Shown here: positions 18,246 through 27,085 of the stretch, one piece after another
Position numbering within the stretch: position 1 is the stretch's first letter
Layout: each line of letters starts with the position of its first letter
Origin: JAGVPT01 sp963717445
Lineage (GTDB): Bacteria > Bacteroidota > Ignavibacteria > UBA10030 > UBA8401
DNA: 64,000 bases
Reading direction: 5' to 3'
Assembly: GCA_963717445.1 (NCBI GenBank)
Contig: OY970334.1
Location: forward strand, 2,480,001-2,544,000
Translations under genes and position numbers: made by a program
The notes under the pieces: model-generated
Database searches by the model: none
What the model was told of the DNA's origin: nothing
What the model saw: the letters and a program-made list of their open reading frames with translations, nothing else

Positions 18246-20663
18246 TTAATACTTGTAAGCTTCCCTGTAATGGAATATCGGAAATTTCGAGGATGTCCGG
18301 CGCGTGTAAAAACCGGTCTGGATAAAGGGGTAGTATAGCGGGGTGTCTGTTCCGTCGTAATATGTAACAGCGATAACGTTATTCTGCTGGACGAACGTCG
18401 ACCACGTGACGGGAAAAACTCTTGTTACGGTTGAATCGATCTCGTATTTGAAATCGATCCGCTTAAGGTCCGACGCCGAAAATTGAACATCCTGCGAAGT
18501 CGTAATCCCGGTATCCAGCTCAACGTCGAATGTGTACGATTTCAGGTTTCCGTATTGGACGTTGATGGCATATCCGAACGAATAGTTGCTGCTGACATCC
18601 GAAAAATACATTTGCTGAACAAGCGAGGCAGTTTGAGTTTTTCCTCCACCAAGCAGCACTTCGCTTATTCCCGACGAGGTATGCATCAATGCCTCGATAT
18701 AGCTGCATGAAGTATTTGTTCCGACTGGAACCAACGTTTCTCCGTTTTCATCGATTGGCGATACGGTAACAGCATGGTTCGCCTCGCTTTTGTCGATTTC
18801 GACCTCGAGATCGTCTTGTGTATTCAGATTTTCTTTGACAACGTACGTTGATCCTGAAAACGCCGTGATGATGTCGTAGATGCCGGGAGGGACAACGGCC
18901 GAAAGGAATGAATTTGTCGGATTGAAGTAGTACGAATTGTTTTTTCGGTCATGGATCACGACTTGAAACGGCGTCTCGCTGAATGAAACTTGAAATACGG
19001 TCCCCTTAAAAAGAACGTAAGGAATATTAACCGTATCGCTGTTTGAAATGGCCAGAATATTCCCTCCGTATCCTTGGGATAAGGTAGTGTTATCGGGCAG
19101 GACGGAATTATCGATGTTGATGTCGATGACAATACTCTCAGTTTCGTTTGATGAAAGAGTTATAGCAGGGGGAGTGCATTGAACATTGATTCCACTCTGT
19201 CCGGAAAGGTTTTTGAACGCATATGTCTTTGACGACGGAGAAACGTTCGTAAAAGCTATTGTATCTGTTTTCGTCCATTCAGTTGTTGAAGAATTGTCGA
19301 ACCCGAAGCTGAGTGTAGCAGGTGTTGTAAACGCCTGAACAGCGCCGATTTTGGATGTATCGATTTTTCCCTTGCCTTGTGAGAAAATCGGTGAGCCTAA
19401 ATCCGCCGACGCAGAAATTATCGCATCCCGAATTTCGAGTGCACTCCACTCCGGGTGTAATTGCCGTAGATTTGCCGCAACTGCCGTAACGTATGGAGCG
19501 GCCATTGACGTCCCGCTCATTTCAATGTAACCCCCGTTCATCTTTGCCGACACGATGTTCACTCCCGGAGCGACGACATCGGGTTTGACGCCGTAAATTT
19601 TGTTTGAAGGCCCTTTCGAACTGAACGAAGCGATGGCATTAAGCGAATCGATCGCCCCGACGGTCAACGCCTCGCGGGCGGCTCCGGGGGAAGAAATCGT
19701 GCCATAATCCCCGTCATTCCCTGCCGCCACGACGACAACAATACCGGCATCGACCGCCCGGTCGACTGCTTGCGAAAGAATATCATCGGGATCGCCGTCC
19801 GAAGTTCCTAAACTGAGATTAATGATGTCGACACTGTCTGCCATCGCTTGCTCGATCCCGGCGATTACCGTCGATGTATTTCCATTTCCGCTGGCATCGA
19901 GAACTTTATACGCAAACAACTCTGCATCCGGTGCCATACTTTTCAACGAGGCCGAGTTTCCCGCGATGATTCCGGCAACATGTGTTCCATGCCCGTTGTC
20001 GTCGAGAGGGTTGGGATTATTGTTCACAAAGTCGTAACCGCCGGCCACTTTGAAGCCCGGGCCGAAACCTCCCCCTAACGCTTCATGTAAATAATCAACT
20101 CCCGTATCAATGAGTCCAACTTTTACTCCTTTACCGGTTGTGAACGATGCGTCAGGCTGAGCCGGTGGGGCCTCAGTTTTGACCGTTGAAGGGACAGCGA
20201 ATGCCGTTACTTTTTTATCTTCATAAATGCGTTTTACTTCGGGGAGAGAGGCCATCCGATCGATGTCCGAACGGGAAGCGTTGAGAGAAACCCCGTTCAT
20301 CGCCCGCGAGAATTGACGGAGAATTTTTGCCGACGATGAGCTCGAAAGAATTCTGTTGACAAATATATTTCGTTGCTGGGAAGCAGCAGCCCTATTGTTT
20401 AGCGTGCTTCCTTTACTATGGATGACCGCAGGTGTTGAAAGCTCCACGATCACGTTCACTTTTTGATTTTCGTCCACGCTCATGGCAGAAAGTATTTTCC
20501 CCCCTTGAATAGTCTGCAGCAGCGAAGTATTTGTAGCAAATTTCTGAAGGCTGTCATTCGCTCCAAACTTTTTCACTACAAGATTTTGTCCTAAAACGGG
20601 GCAGCAAAGGGCAACAATGAGGATAACCATCCCTGAGATGCATCTAACTTTTCTCGCGCTCAC
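18246..20663 (-). CDS. Subtilisin-like serine protease (S8), secreted
   Basis: An 805-residue exported subtilase. Signal peptide at about 1-26, an I9-type propeptide region at about 55-155, then the S8 catalytic domain with D186 (LIDTGVDYLH), H225 (GHGTHVAGI) and S386 (SGTSMAAPYV). The last 350 residues form beta-rich domains that are not recognised. Unlike many exported proteins of this lineage the C-terminus (FHYREAYKY) shows no T9SS sorting domain. Its start overlaps the stop of the upstream T9SS-tagged gene by 4 nt, so the two are made from one message. The protease probably acts in the periplasm or at the cell surface on protein substrates. Confidence 0.9.
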   Translation of the reverse strand: MSARKVRCISGMVILIVALCCPVLGQNLVVKKFGANDSLQKFATNTSLLQTIQGGKILSAMSVDENQKVNVIVELSTPAVIHSKGSTLNNRAAASQQRNIFVNRILSSSSSAKILRQFSRAMNGVSLNASRSDIDRMASLPEVKRIYEDKKVTAFAVPSTVKTEAPPAQPDASFTTGKGVKVGLIDTGVDYLHEALGGGFGPGFKVAGGYDFVNNNPNPLDDNGHGTHVAGIIAGNSASLKSMAPDAELFAYKVLDASGNGNTSTVIAGIEQAMADSVDIINLSLGTSDGDPDDILSQAVDRAVDAGIVVVVAAGNDGDYGTISSPGAAREALTVGAIDSLNAIASFSSKGPSNKIYGVKPDVVAPGVNIVSAKMNGGYIEMSGTSMAAPYVTAVAANLRQLHPEWSALEIRDAIISASADLGSPIFSQGKGKIDTSKIGAVQAFTTPATLSFGFDNSSTTEWTKTDTIAFTNVSPSSKTYAFKNLSGQSGINVQCTPPAITLSSNETESIVIDINIDNSVLPDNTTLSQGYGGNILAISNSDTVNIPYVLFKGTVFQVSFSETPFQVVIHDRKNNSYYFNPTNSFLSAVVPPGIYDIITAFSGSTYVVKENLNTQDDLEVEIDKSEANHAVTVSPIDENGETLVPVGTNTSCSYIEALMHTSSGISEVLLGGGKTQTASLVQQMYFSDVSSNYSFGYAINVQYGNLKSYTFDVELDTGITTSQDVQFSASDLKRIDFKYEIDSTVTRVFPVTWSTFVQQNNVIAVTYYDGTDTPLYYPFIQTGFYTRRTSSKFPIFHYREAYKY

Positions 20664-21238
20664 TTGATTAACGCCATTCTTTTTGTTTCCAAGGTTTTGC
20701 TTCCATCATCTGCGGTGACAAGCATCCGGCAGAAGTATGTTCCCGATGCTACTAATGTACCGTTGCTCGTCGTTCCGTTCCATCGTACATTGTAACTTCC
20801 CGCTTCTTTATCGTCATCGACCAGCGTTGTTACTTCTTTCCCGGTCACGTCGAACAAAACTACGGAAACTTTTGCTCTCTTTCCAACATTGAAATGTATC
20901 GTCGTTGAAGGGTTGAATGGGTTCGGGTAATTCTGATCGAGGGAAAAATCTTTTGGCATATTCGCATTTGAACTATTAACGGCGGAGACGGCAGAATTAA
21001 TACCGGCGATTTCAAAAACTGAATCGTAAATGCGAACAACGGGGGCACTGAACGCAAACATATCATATTCATCGAGGACTTTGTTGCTGTCAACGTTAAA
21101 GAACTTGCTTTGAGCGACTTTGTCCGTCGGTTTGGCTGAAATGAGGTCGAAGGTTTGACTGTTGGAGAGTGTGAAAACGAAAAGAAGTGATGCGATTATT
21201 CTTACTACGAGGTTCGATTGTTTTCTTGTTGTTCTCAC
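20660..21238 (-). CDS. Small secreted protein ending in a T9SS C-terminal sorting domain
   Basis: A 192-residue protein made of a signal peptide (about 1-28), a short unrecognised stretch (about 29-100), and a complete type A T9SS sorting domain from SLDQNYPNPFNPSTTIHF to TKRMALIK (about 107-192). The domain includes the usual KVSVVLFDVTGKEV and GSYNVRWNGT segments and GTYFCRML. There is no space for a normal catalytic cargo domain. It should be exported and attached or released at the cell surface by the type IX system. It starts with GTG and overlaps the S8 protease gene by 4 nt. It may be a partner, carrier or chaperone for that protease, or a truncated remnant; neither is proved. Confidence 0.85.
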   Translation of the reverse strand: MRTTRKQSNLVVRIIASLLFVFTLSNSQTFDLISAKPTDKVAQSKFFNVDSNKVLDEYDMFAFSAPVVRIYDSVFEIAGINSAVSAVNSSNANMPKDFSLDQNYPNPFNPSTTIHFNVGKRAKVSVVLFDVTGKEVTTLVDDDKEAGSYNVRWNGTTSNGTLVASGTYFCRMLVTADDGSKTLETKRMALIK

Positions 21239-21661
21239 TTTGCCTTCTCCTTGAGTTCTGTATAGGAGAGTTGCAAAGTGAAGTCCAACAAAAACAGTCG
21301 ACGAAAAATCTTCCTAATCGGTTGTTCGGAATAGAGTTAGGGGATCAGACGAGTCCAATATCTCATTGAAGCAAAATGGGCATTTTTGCGCAAAATTTAG
21401 TCATTTTGTAATTATTACAGAGTAGAGCTGTCCACTAAATTGCTAGAGTTCTCTGTTTTTTTCATCAATTTTACTCAGAGAAAGTAGAGGGTCAAAGACG
21501 TGTGATTAACCGAAGCTCCACTACCTCATCCTCGTTATGAAAAATGTAGAATTTACAAAACGATTTACGGTTAAATTTTTGAAAAGTTTGATATGTTTCG
21601 AAGGACAAATTGCTGGAATTAGGTTTTTGGTTGACGGATGTATTGAGGGAAGTGAAGTTGG
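21239..21661 (-). other. Non-coding interval upstream of the S8 operon
   Basis: About 420 bp between the S8 operon and the GH31 pair, both on the minus strand. It contains two overlapping palindromes (listed separately) about 135-160 nt upstream of the GTG at 21238. A plus-strand reading frame at 21537-21842 is not accepted as a gene because it runs into the GH31 coding sequence. Confidence 0.45.
21373..21395. promoter_or_regulatory. Candidate operator: two overlapping palindromes
   Basis: AAAATGGGCATTTT (21373-21386) is a 6-bp inverted repeat around GG, and TTTTGCGCAAAA (21384-21395) is a perfect 12-bp palindrome sharing three bases with it. They sit in front of the T9SS-tag/S8 operon. A regulator site is possible; the regulator is unknown. 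Confidence 0.3.
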
Positions 21662-24091
21662 TTATTGCGTGGGATTGTTGTACTGCAAAGAGAGAGTATA
21701 TGAGCTGTCGGTGTTACACGAGACCGGTACAGTGAGAATTGATTTTACAGCATCGAAACGAAAACCATTCTCTTTTTTAGAGATTCCATTTAGTTGGATA
21801 GCTGCCGGACTTTTTGAAATGCCATGGACTTCGACGATGTAGATTCGATGTTGAATTTTTCCGTCGAATGAACCGATTGAAGGTCCGATCGTCAGATTCA
21901 GTGCGGATTTTTTTACCGTGCGGACAAGAGACTGCGTGAATGTCGTCATCGCAAACTGATTTTTTTGGTACAAAGTGGTTTTTCCATCATCCTCATACAG
22001 TGTATAGGAAGACTCTCCAGTCTCGACAGGGTAGACCCGGAGGGTAAGTGTGTCGAGTGAACGTTCATCACTATAATTCATGACGGGCGCAAAAGGGATA
22101 ATGCTCCCCGACTTGACAAAAATGGGCATGTGTTCGAGCGGTGCCGGAACAGTGAACGTTTTTCCGCCGGGAAAAACTTCATCGGTCCAGAAATTAAACC
22201 ATCTTCCCTCCGGAAGGAAAACCTCCTTTGTCGTTTGTCCTTCCGCGACAATCGGAGAAACAAGAAATGAATTTCCCCAAAGGTAGGACGAACTCGCGTT
22301 GAAGAGATTATGGTGATTGACATCCGTCCAGAACAGTGGGCGGGCCAGCGGCATTCCCGTTTTGCAGTTCTCGTATGCCATCGTGTAGATGTAGGGGAGA
22401 AGCTGATAACGGAGTTCGATATACATCTTGCAAATTTTCTCCGCTGCCTGGCCGAAGCGCCATGGTTCCGTTGGAGAACCCTTGACAACTTCTCCTGCAC
22501 CGTGAGCGCGCGTGATGGGGCAGAATGTTCCGTACTCCATCCAGCGAATATACAATTCCGGTGTAGTCGGAATACGAGAATATCCGCCGATATCCGAGTT
22601 GTGATACGCAAGTCCCGACATTCCCATGTTCAACAGCATCGGCAATTGTACGGCGAGCCCGCCAAAATTTCGTGCAACATCGCCTGACCACGGTATTACG
22701 CCGTAGCGCTGAATACCGGCAAAGCCGGAACGCGTAAGGTTGAAAACCCGTTCTCCGGGACGGTATTGCGCAAATCCTTCAAAAATAGTTTTTGCCCAAA
22801 GCAGATTATAGATGTTATGCACTTTTGCTGCGCTTCCGAGAAAATGTTTCATGTCATCGGGGTGACGCTCGGGTTCCCCCAGGTCTGTCCAGAGACCGGC
22901 CACGTGTGTCCCAAGAAAAGGAGGATGTTTACTCCACCACCATTCACGTGCTGCGGGATTTGTTATATCCAGGAGCGTTGCATTGCATCCGCCACATGAC
23001 CACCAATGGTTAAGCATGTATGGAGCTCCCGCCGAATCCTTTGCTACGTAACCGTCCCTTACAGCTTCTAGGAAATTCACCGAGGAGTCGACGATATATG
23101 GTTCGGTGATGAGAATCGTCTTAATTCCTCGTGCAAGAAAATCGGATACCATTGTTTCCGGATGGGGCCAGGAGGCTTTGTTCCAACGGAGATCTCCCAT
23201 TTTGTCGAACCAGCGAAGGTCGAGAACTAAAGCGTCGCAGGGGATTTTCTTTTGCCGGAGAGTGTCCACAATGGCGCGGGCCTCGATTTCATTTTGATAA
23301 TGATTCTTCGATTGGATGAAGCCGAACGCCCAGCGCGGCGGAAGTGGTTGCCTTCCCGTAAGCCAGGTATATCGTTCAAGCTGTTGCGGAATTGCTCTCC
23401 CAGCAATAAAGTAGTACGACAGCTCTCCACCGCTTGCGGTATATGAGAAAACCGTGCTGTCGGATGCGCCGACATCGAAGCGGCCTTTATAGGTATTATC
23501 GAAGTAAAGAGCATACCCGTTCGTTGAAGCGATGAAAGGAACATTGAGGTTCATTGTTGAAAGGGGGGATGCGTATCCGCCATGCTGAGTGTTGTAACTC
23601 TCAAACACTTGCCCCCGTTTATCCAAACTTGTTCCCCGCTCGCCGGTGCCATAGAAATGCTCATCCGGGCTAAGTGAAAATTTCACTTCACGCATAGATT
23701 GATGCACTGCAAATCCTCCGGCAGGGGCTTCTGACAAGAGCAATTTTCCCGTCGAGTCGAAAAAAGAAAAACGAAGAGGGAATTTTCGGCAGACGACTGC
23801 GATCGAAGGAGACGATATTGTTAAGGATGAATCCGAATCGGAAATGGAGACGAAAACATTTTTGTCCGCATCGCGAATAACGGCAAACGATGAATCGGGC
23901 TGAGTTTTTGGTGATGGGAAAAAATCGAGGCGAAGAATGCTTGGTGTGTAAAACGTTATTCGTACCGACGAGCTTTCTGCTTTTACGGTGATTGAATGTT
24001 CTATGCTTGAATATCCTGTGTACATCCCCAGAGATGCTTGTGCATTTGCCGACAAGAAGAACATCAAAGAAGATAATATCCGCAGTTTCAT
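21662..24091 (-). CDS. GH31 alpha-glycosidase, exported
   Basis: An 809-residue glycoside hydrolase of family 31 (alpha-glucosidase/alpha-xylosidase group), a retaining enzyme acting on alpha-linked sugars. Signal peptide at about 1-18. N-terminal beta-sandwich to about residue 240, then the TIM barrel. The catalytic nucleophile is the Asp in GLWTDLGEPE and the acid/base is the Asp in PWSGDVARN; both are present, with the substrate-site motif LAYHNSDIGGY. C-terminal beta-sandwiches follow, including LYEDDGKTTLY. It starts at ATG 24091, overlapping the stop of the upstream GH31 gene as TAATG, so the two are translated together. Exact linkage and sugar are not predictable from this. Confidence 0.92.
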   Translation of the reverse strand: MKLRILSSLMFFLSANAQASLGMYTGYSSIEHSITVKAESSSVRITFYTPSILRLDFFPSPKTQPDSSFAVIRDADKNVFVSISDSDSSLTISSPSIAVVCRKFPLRFSFFDSTGKLLLSEAPAGGFAVHQSMREVKFSLSPDEHFYGTGERGTSLDKRGQVFESYNTQHGGYASPLSTMNLNVPFIASTNGYALYFDNTYKGRFDVGASDSTVFSYTASGGELSYYFIAGRAIPQQLERYTWLTGRQPLPPRWAFGFIQSKNHYQNEIEARAIVDTLRQKKIPCDALVLDLRWFDKMGDLRWNKASWPHPETMVSDFLARGIKTILITEPYIVDSSVNFLEAVRDGYVAKDSAGAPYMLNHWWSCGGCNATLLDITNPAAREWWWSKHPPFLGTHVAGLWTDLGEPERHPDDMKHFLGSAAKVHNIYNLLWAKTIFEGFAQYRPGERVFNLTRSGFAGIQRYGVIPWSGDVARNFGGLAVQLPMLLNMGMSGLAYHNSDIGGYSRIPTTPELYIRWMEYGTFCPITRAHGAGEVVKGSPTEPWRFGQAAEKICKMYIELRYQLLPYIYTMAYENCKTGMPLARPLFWTDVNHHNLFNASSSYLWGNSFLVSPIVAEGQTTKEVFLPEGRWFNFWTDEVFPGGKTFTVPAPLEHMPIFVKSGSIIPFAPVMNYSDERSLDTLTLRVYPVETGESSYTLYEDDGKTTLYQKNQFAMTTFTQSLVRTVKKSALNLTIGPSIGSFDGKIQHRIYIVEVHGISKSPAAIQLNGISKKENGFRFDAVKSILTVPVSCNTDSSYTLSLQYNNPTQ

Positions 24092-26601
24092 TATTGTCCT
24101 TCTTCAGGGCAGTCTTTTACTCCTTGTATCAAAAGAGAACGGTCGATCGGCGTTTTCGTTATAAAAACCGAAAGGCACCGTTTTTCTTTGTTCCATACCA
24201 ATCCTTCTTCCGAGGCAATCGCTTCCTCTTCCGACTTTACAAATTTGAGCTGCTTGCCGTTCACGTTGAAACAGATGGGGCGGGAAAGGCCGTGGAATTC
24301 AACGCGGTATGTTCGATAGGTTGGAGCGTGTTCGTAGGTTCCTGAACCGGCGCCGATGCTGAGCGCCATGATCGATTGTACGAAAACGAATTTGGTCGTT
24401 CGCAACTCCCCCTTCGTTCGATACGACTCAGTGATTCCATCGTCTTCGGTGAGGGTGAATTCTCCATCACCGCCGACATAGACATTGATGCAAAGCTTAT
24501 CCTTTGGAATAAAAGCAGTGCTGAGAGCAAAAGGAGCCATCGGAATGATTGAACCGGCCTTCACGAAGAGTGGAAGCACGCCGGCGGGGGATGCGTACTT
24601 GATTTGCTGGTTCCCGTTCAACAAGGAGTCGTTCCAGAAATCATACCATGCTCCTTCGGGCAGCCACACCGCAACACTGGTGTCGTCAAAACAATTTGGA
24701 GCAACGAGGAAGTCGCTTCCCCACATGTACTGAAGATCGTACTTCCATGCAAGCGGGTCACGCTGATGTTCGAAAACCATTGCCCTGGCAATCGGCATTC
24801 CGGTTTTGGACGCTTCATGCGCGCACGTATAAATGTACGGCATAAGTTCGTACCTCAATCGTGTGTATGTTTTGGCATCTTTTTGAACTTCGATAGGTCT
24901 ATCGAGAGGCCATCGCGATTCCCCCATGCCGTGTGGTTTCCAGAACGGCGAGAAGCTTCCGAACGCCATTGACCATTTCCGGTACATGATATCGTCTGGG
25001 CCTTTTTTATTTTCCCAATCGTAGAACCCTCCGGCATCGTGTCCCCAAAACGGAAAACCCGAAAGCCCGGCCAACTGCATACTCCGTATCTGAGATCTCA
25101 TATCATCATACGTCGGCCTAATATCTCCGCTCCACAACGTTGCATAGCGTTGAGCGCCGGCAGTCATTCCACGCACCCAGACAAACGGCCGTTTGGCCGC
25201 TCCGATCATCTTGTCCCATCCTTCCTGCACCAGCGCTTTTGCGATAAGAAAGAACCAGTAATTTTTCATTTCCATCCATGTTCTCCCATCGCCGAGAACC
25301 ATTGAGGCTGGAGCTTTCCCCAACTCATCGAACTCGTCAATCCACAGCGCATCGCCGGGATATCCTAATTTCGGGCTGAGAGATTTTCTCCAAAATAGAT
25401 TCCAGAACCATTCTCTCACTTCCTTTCGGGTGAAGTCCGGAGCGCTGTCGCCGAAGTCAATGCTGTCCGAAACGGGAATATTGAAGGAAGGATTCCATCT
25501 CTCACTCGCTTTTGCAATACAGCGGTTAAAATCGATCGTCATCACAAGTCCGTTTGCCTTGACCCACTGCTCGTATTCGTGCGGGTCCGGGAATCGAGTT
25601 GTGTCCCATTCAAAATACGACTCGCATCGTTTTCCCCCTCCGGCTCTCCATCGATTGTCGTTAATCAAATGGTCGATCGGGAAGCCTGCGTTTCGATGCT
25701 CGGTAACTTTTCGTTTCCACCATCGTTCGTCGGATGGGTCGGGTGAATGTTCGTCATTTCCCTTGTCGGAAAGAGCAAGGCCGAGCATCGCAATCGGCGG
25801 CAGGCGGGGTCTTCCCGTGAGCTGAGTGTAACGGTCGAGGATGTTCGCGAAATCGGGGCCAAGGATAAAAAAATAATCCATCCGGCCGTTTCCTTCGATC
25901 GAGAACTCATAGATGCCGTTTTTGCCGAAGTTGAAAGAATTCGGGAATGTGCTGTTCAGAAAAATACCGTACCCCTTGCTTGAGAGATAGAAAGGAACGA
26001 TCAACGGAGCCTGCTGACCGTGTTCCGTGCCGTAGTTTCGTTTGAGTTCTTGCCCTTTGAGGTCGAGATGCTCCGCCCTTCCGAAATACCCATGGCCCAA
26101 TCCTGTGAAATGTTCTCCGGTGTCGCAGGCAAACGTCGCATGTATCGAATTCTCATCCCAGCGCACACCGTCATTTTCCTTCAACACGGGTCTGTTTTCT
26201 CCGGGATAAGAAAACGAAATACGCAGAGGGTTTTTGTTTACGTGTAGAACCGCGCCGTTTTCCGCGCGCGTTTGAAGGACAAAAAATGAATCGCGGTCGG
26301 ATAAACGCAAGGTCCCATCCCAATCATGCGATTCGACCATTTCATAGCGATCGTCCGGAAAGAACTCTTCATCTTTGCGGACCGATTGGACACGTATGAT
26401 GTAGTCGCCGTACGGGGTAACCCGAAGCCTTTGGCCGCTTGACGAGGTGAAGACGATGCTCCGGCCTTCCAAACGATGGCTGGAATAGTCTCCGAAAGTC
26501 TCAGCCCCGGCGCCCTCCGATCGAAAAACGGCGGCAAGAAAGAATACTTTCAAAAAAAGAGGCAATATCGGAATCGAGAGTTTCCTATTCGATGTATTCA
26601 T
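24091..26601 (-). CDS. GH31 alpha-glycosidase, exported (upstream partner)
   Basis: A second family 31 hydrolase, 836 residues from the ATG at 26601 (an upstream TTG would add three). Signal peptide at about 1-35. The nucleophile sits in ALWIDEFDELGKAP and the acid/base in TLWSGDIRPTYDD, with FPFWGHDAGGFYDW after it and LTEDDGITESY in the C-terminal sheet domain. It differs strongly from its neighbour, so the pair probably splits two different bonds of the same glycan and is not a recent duplicate. The ending overlaps the next gene by TAATG. The WIDEFDE motif resembles the alpha-xylosidase/sulfoquinovosidase-type branches only loosely; substrate remains open. Confidence 0.92.
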   Translation of the reverse strand: MNTSNRKLSIPILPLFLKVFFLAAVFRSEGAGAETFGDYSSHRLEGRSIVFTSSSGQRLRVTPYGDYIIRVQSVRKDEEFFPDDRYEMVESHDWDGTLRLSDRDSFFVLQTRAENGAVLHVNKNPLRISFSYPGENRPVLKENDGVRWDENSIHATFACDTGEHFTGLGHGYFGRAEHLDLKGQELKRNYGTEHGQQAPLIVPFYLSSKGYGIFLNSTFPNSFNFGKNGIYEFSIEGNGRMDYFFILGPDFANILDRYTQLTGRPRLPPIAMLGLALSDKGNDEHSPDPSDERWWKRKVTEHRNAGFPIDHLINDNRWRAGGGKRCESYFEWDTTRFPDPHEYEQWVKANGLVMTIDFNRCIAKASERWNPSFNIPVSDSIDFGDSAPDFTRKEVREWFWNLFWRKSLSPKLGYPGDALWIDEFDELGKAPASMVLGDGRTWMEMKNYWFFLIAKALVQEGWDKMIGAAKRPFVWVRGMTAGAQRYATLWSGDIRPTYDDMRSQIRSMQLAGLSGFPFWGHDAGGFYDWENKKGPDDIMYRKWSMAFGSFSPFWKPHGMGESRWPLDRPIEVQKDAKTYTRLRYELMPYIYTCAHEASKTGMPIARAMVFEHQRDPLAWKYDLQYMWGSDFLVAPNCFDDTSVAVWLPEGAWYDFWNDSLLNGNQQIKYASPAGVLPLFVKAGSIIPMAPFALSTAFIPKDKLCINVYVGGDGEFTLTEDDGITESYRTKGELRTTKFVFVQSIMALSIGAGSGTYEHAPTYRTYRVEFHGLSRPICFNVNGKQLKFVKSEEEAIASEEGLVWNKEKRCLSVFITKTPIDRSLLIQGVKDCPEEGQ

Positions 26602-27085
26602 AATTATCAAAGCTCATGGTGTAGATTAATTCGGCATCAAGAATGTACAAAAATTTTCCCTTTGTCAAAGCCCTGTTTTGAGAGTGACGGATTATTCCTC
26701 TTCAAAATCCAAATTATAGTAGTGTCCTAATTTGCCATCCAAGTCATGGTGAGCGAAGTCGACCCATGACAAATAACTGAACGTCCTTCGACTTCGCTCA
26801 GGACGACTATTGAATATTTTCTTTCAAAAACCAAATTAGGACACTACCCAAATTATTGTCCGTCCTACGTATGATTACCTATGTTTAAGTCTGTATTGAC
26901 ATTATTCGCAAATAAACGTACATATCCACCATTGTAGTGTGGGATCGATAAGCATAATTAATCGCATGCTGTCGATCGATGAACGTGGTGATGAGAAGCC
27001 TCCGTTGGCGATTGCCGGCAGGGGCATTTTTTTGGCGCAAGAAGAAAAACGTTTCATCTGCTCCGGGATTTACAGAAGGAGGTTT
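26602..27085 (+). other. Divergent promoter interval with a MITE-like insertion
   Basis: About 480 bp between the leftward GH31 operon and the rightward sensor kinase gene. It contains the inverted-repeat element at 26719-26847 and a strong Shine-Dalgarno-like AAGGAGG just before the ATG at 27086. Other regulatory sites are not resolved. Confidence 0.5.
26719..26847. mobile_element. MITE-like element with 16-bp terminal inverted repeats
   Basis: Perfect 16-bp terminal inverted repeats, GTAGTGTCCTAATTTG at 26719-26734 and its reverse complement at 26832-26847, enclose a 129-bp non-coding element. Inside, TGAGCGAAGTCGA (26750-26762) pairs with TCGACTTCGCTCA (26788-26800) to form a second hairpin. 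The sequence CCAAATTAT occurs directly on both sides (26709-26717 and 26848-26856), matching a 9-bp target duplication, though part of that match also resembles the right terminal repeat. No transposase is encoded, so movement would need an enzyme supplied elsewhere. It sits between divergent genes. Confidence 0.7.

Noticed and set aside
21537..21842. Plus-strand 101-codon reading frame
   Set aside because: Its second half runs through the coding end of the GH31 gene on the other strand, and it has no family motif or ribosome site.
26939..27085. Longer N-terminus for the sensor kinase
   Set aside because: The strong AAGGAGG just before ATG 27086 and the immediate membrane helix favour the later start.
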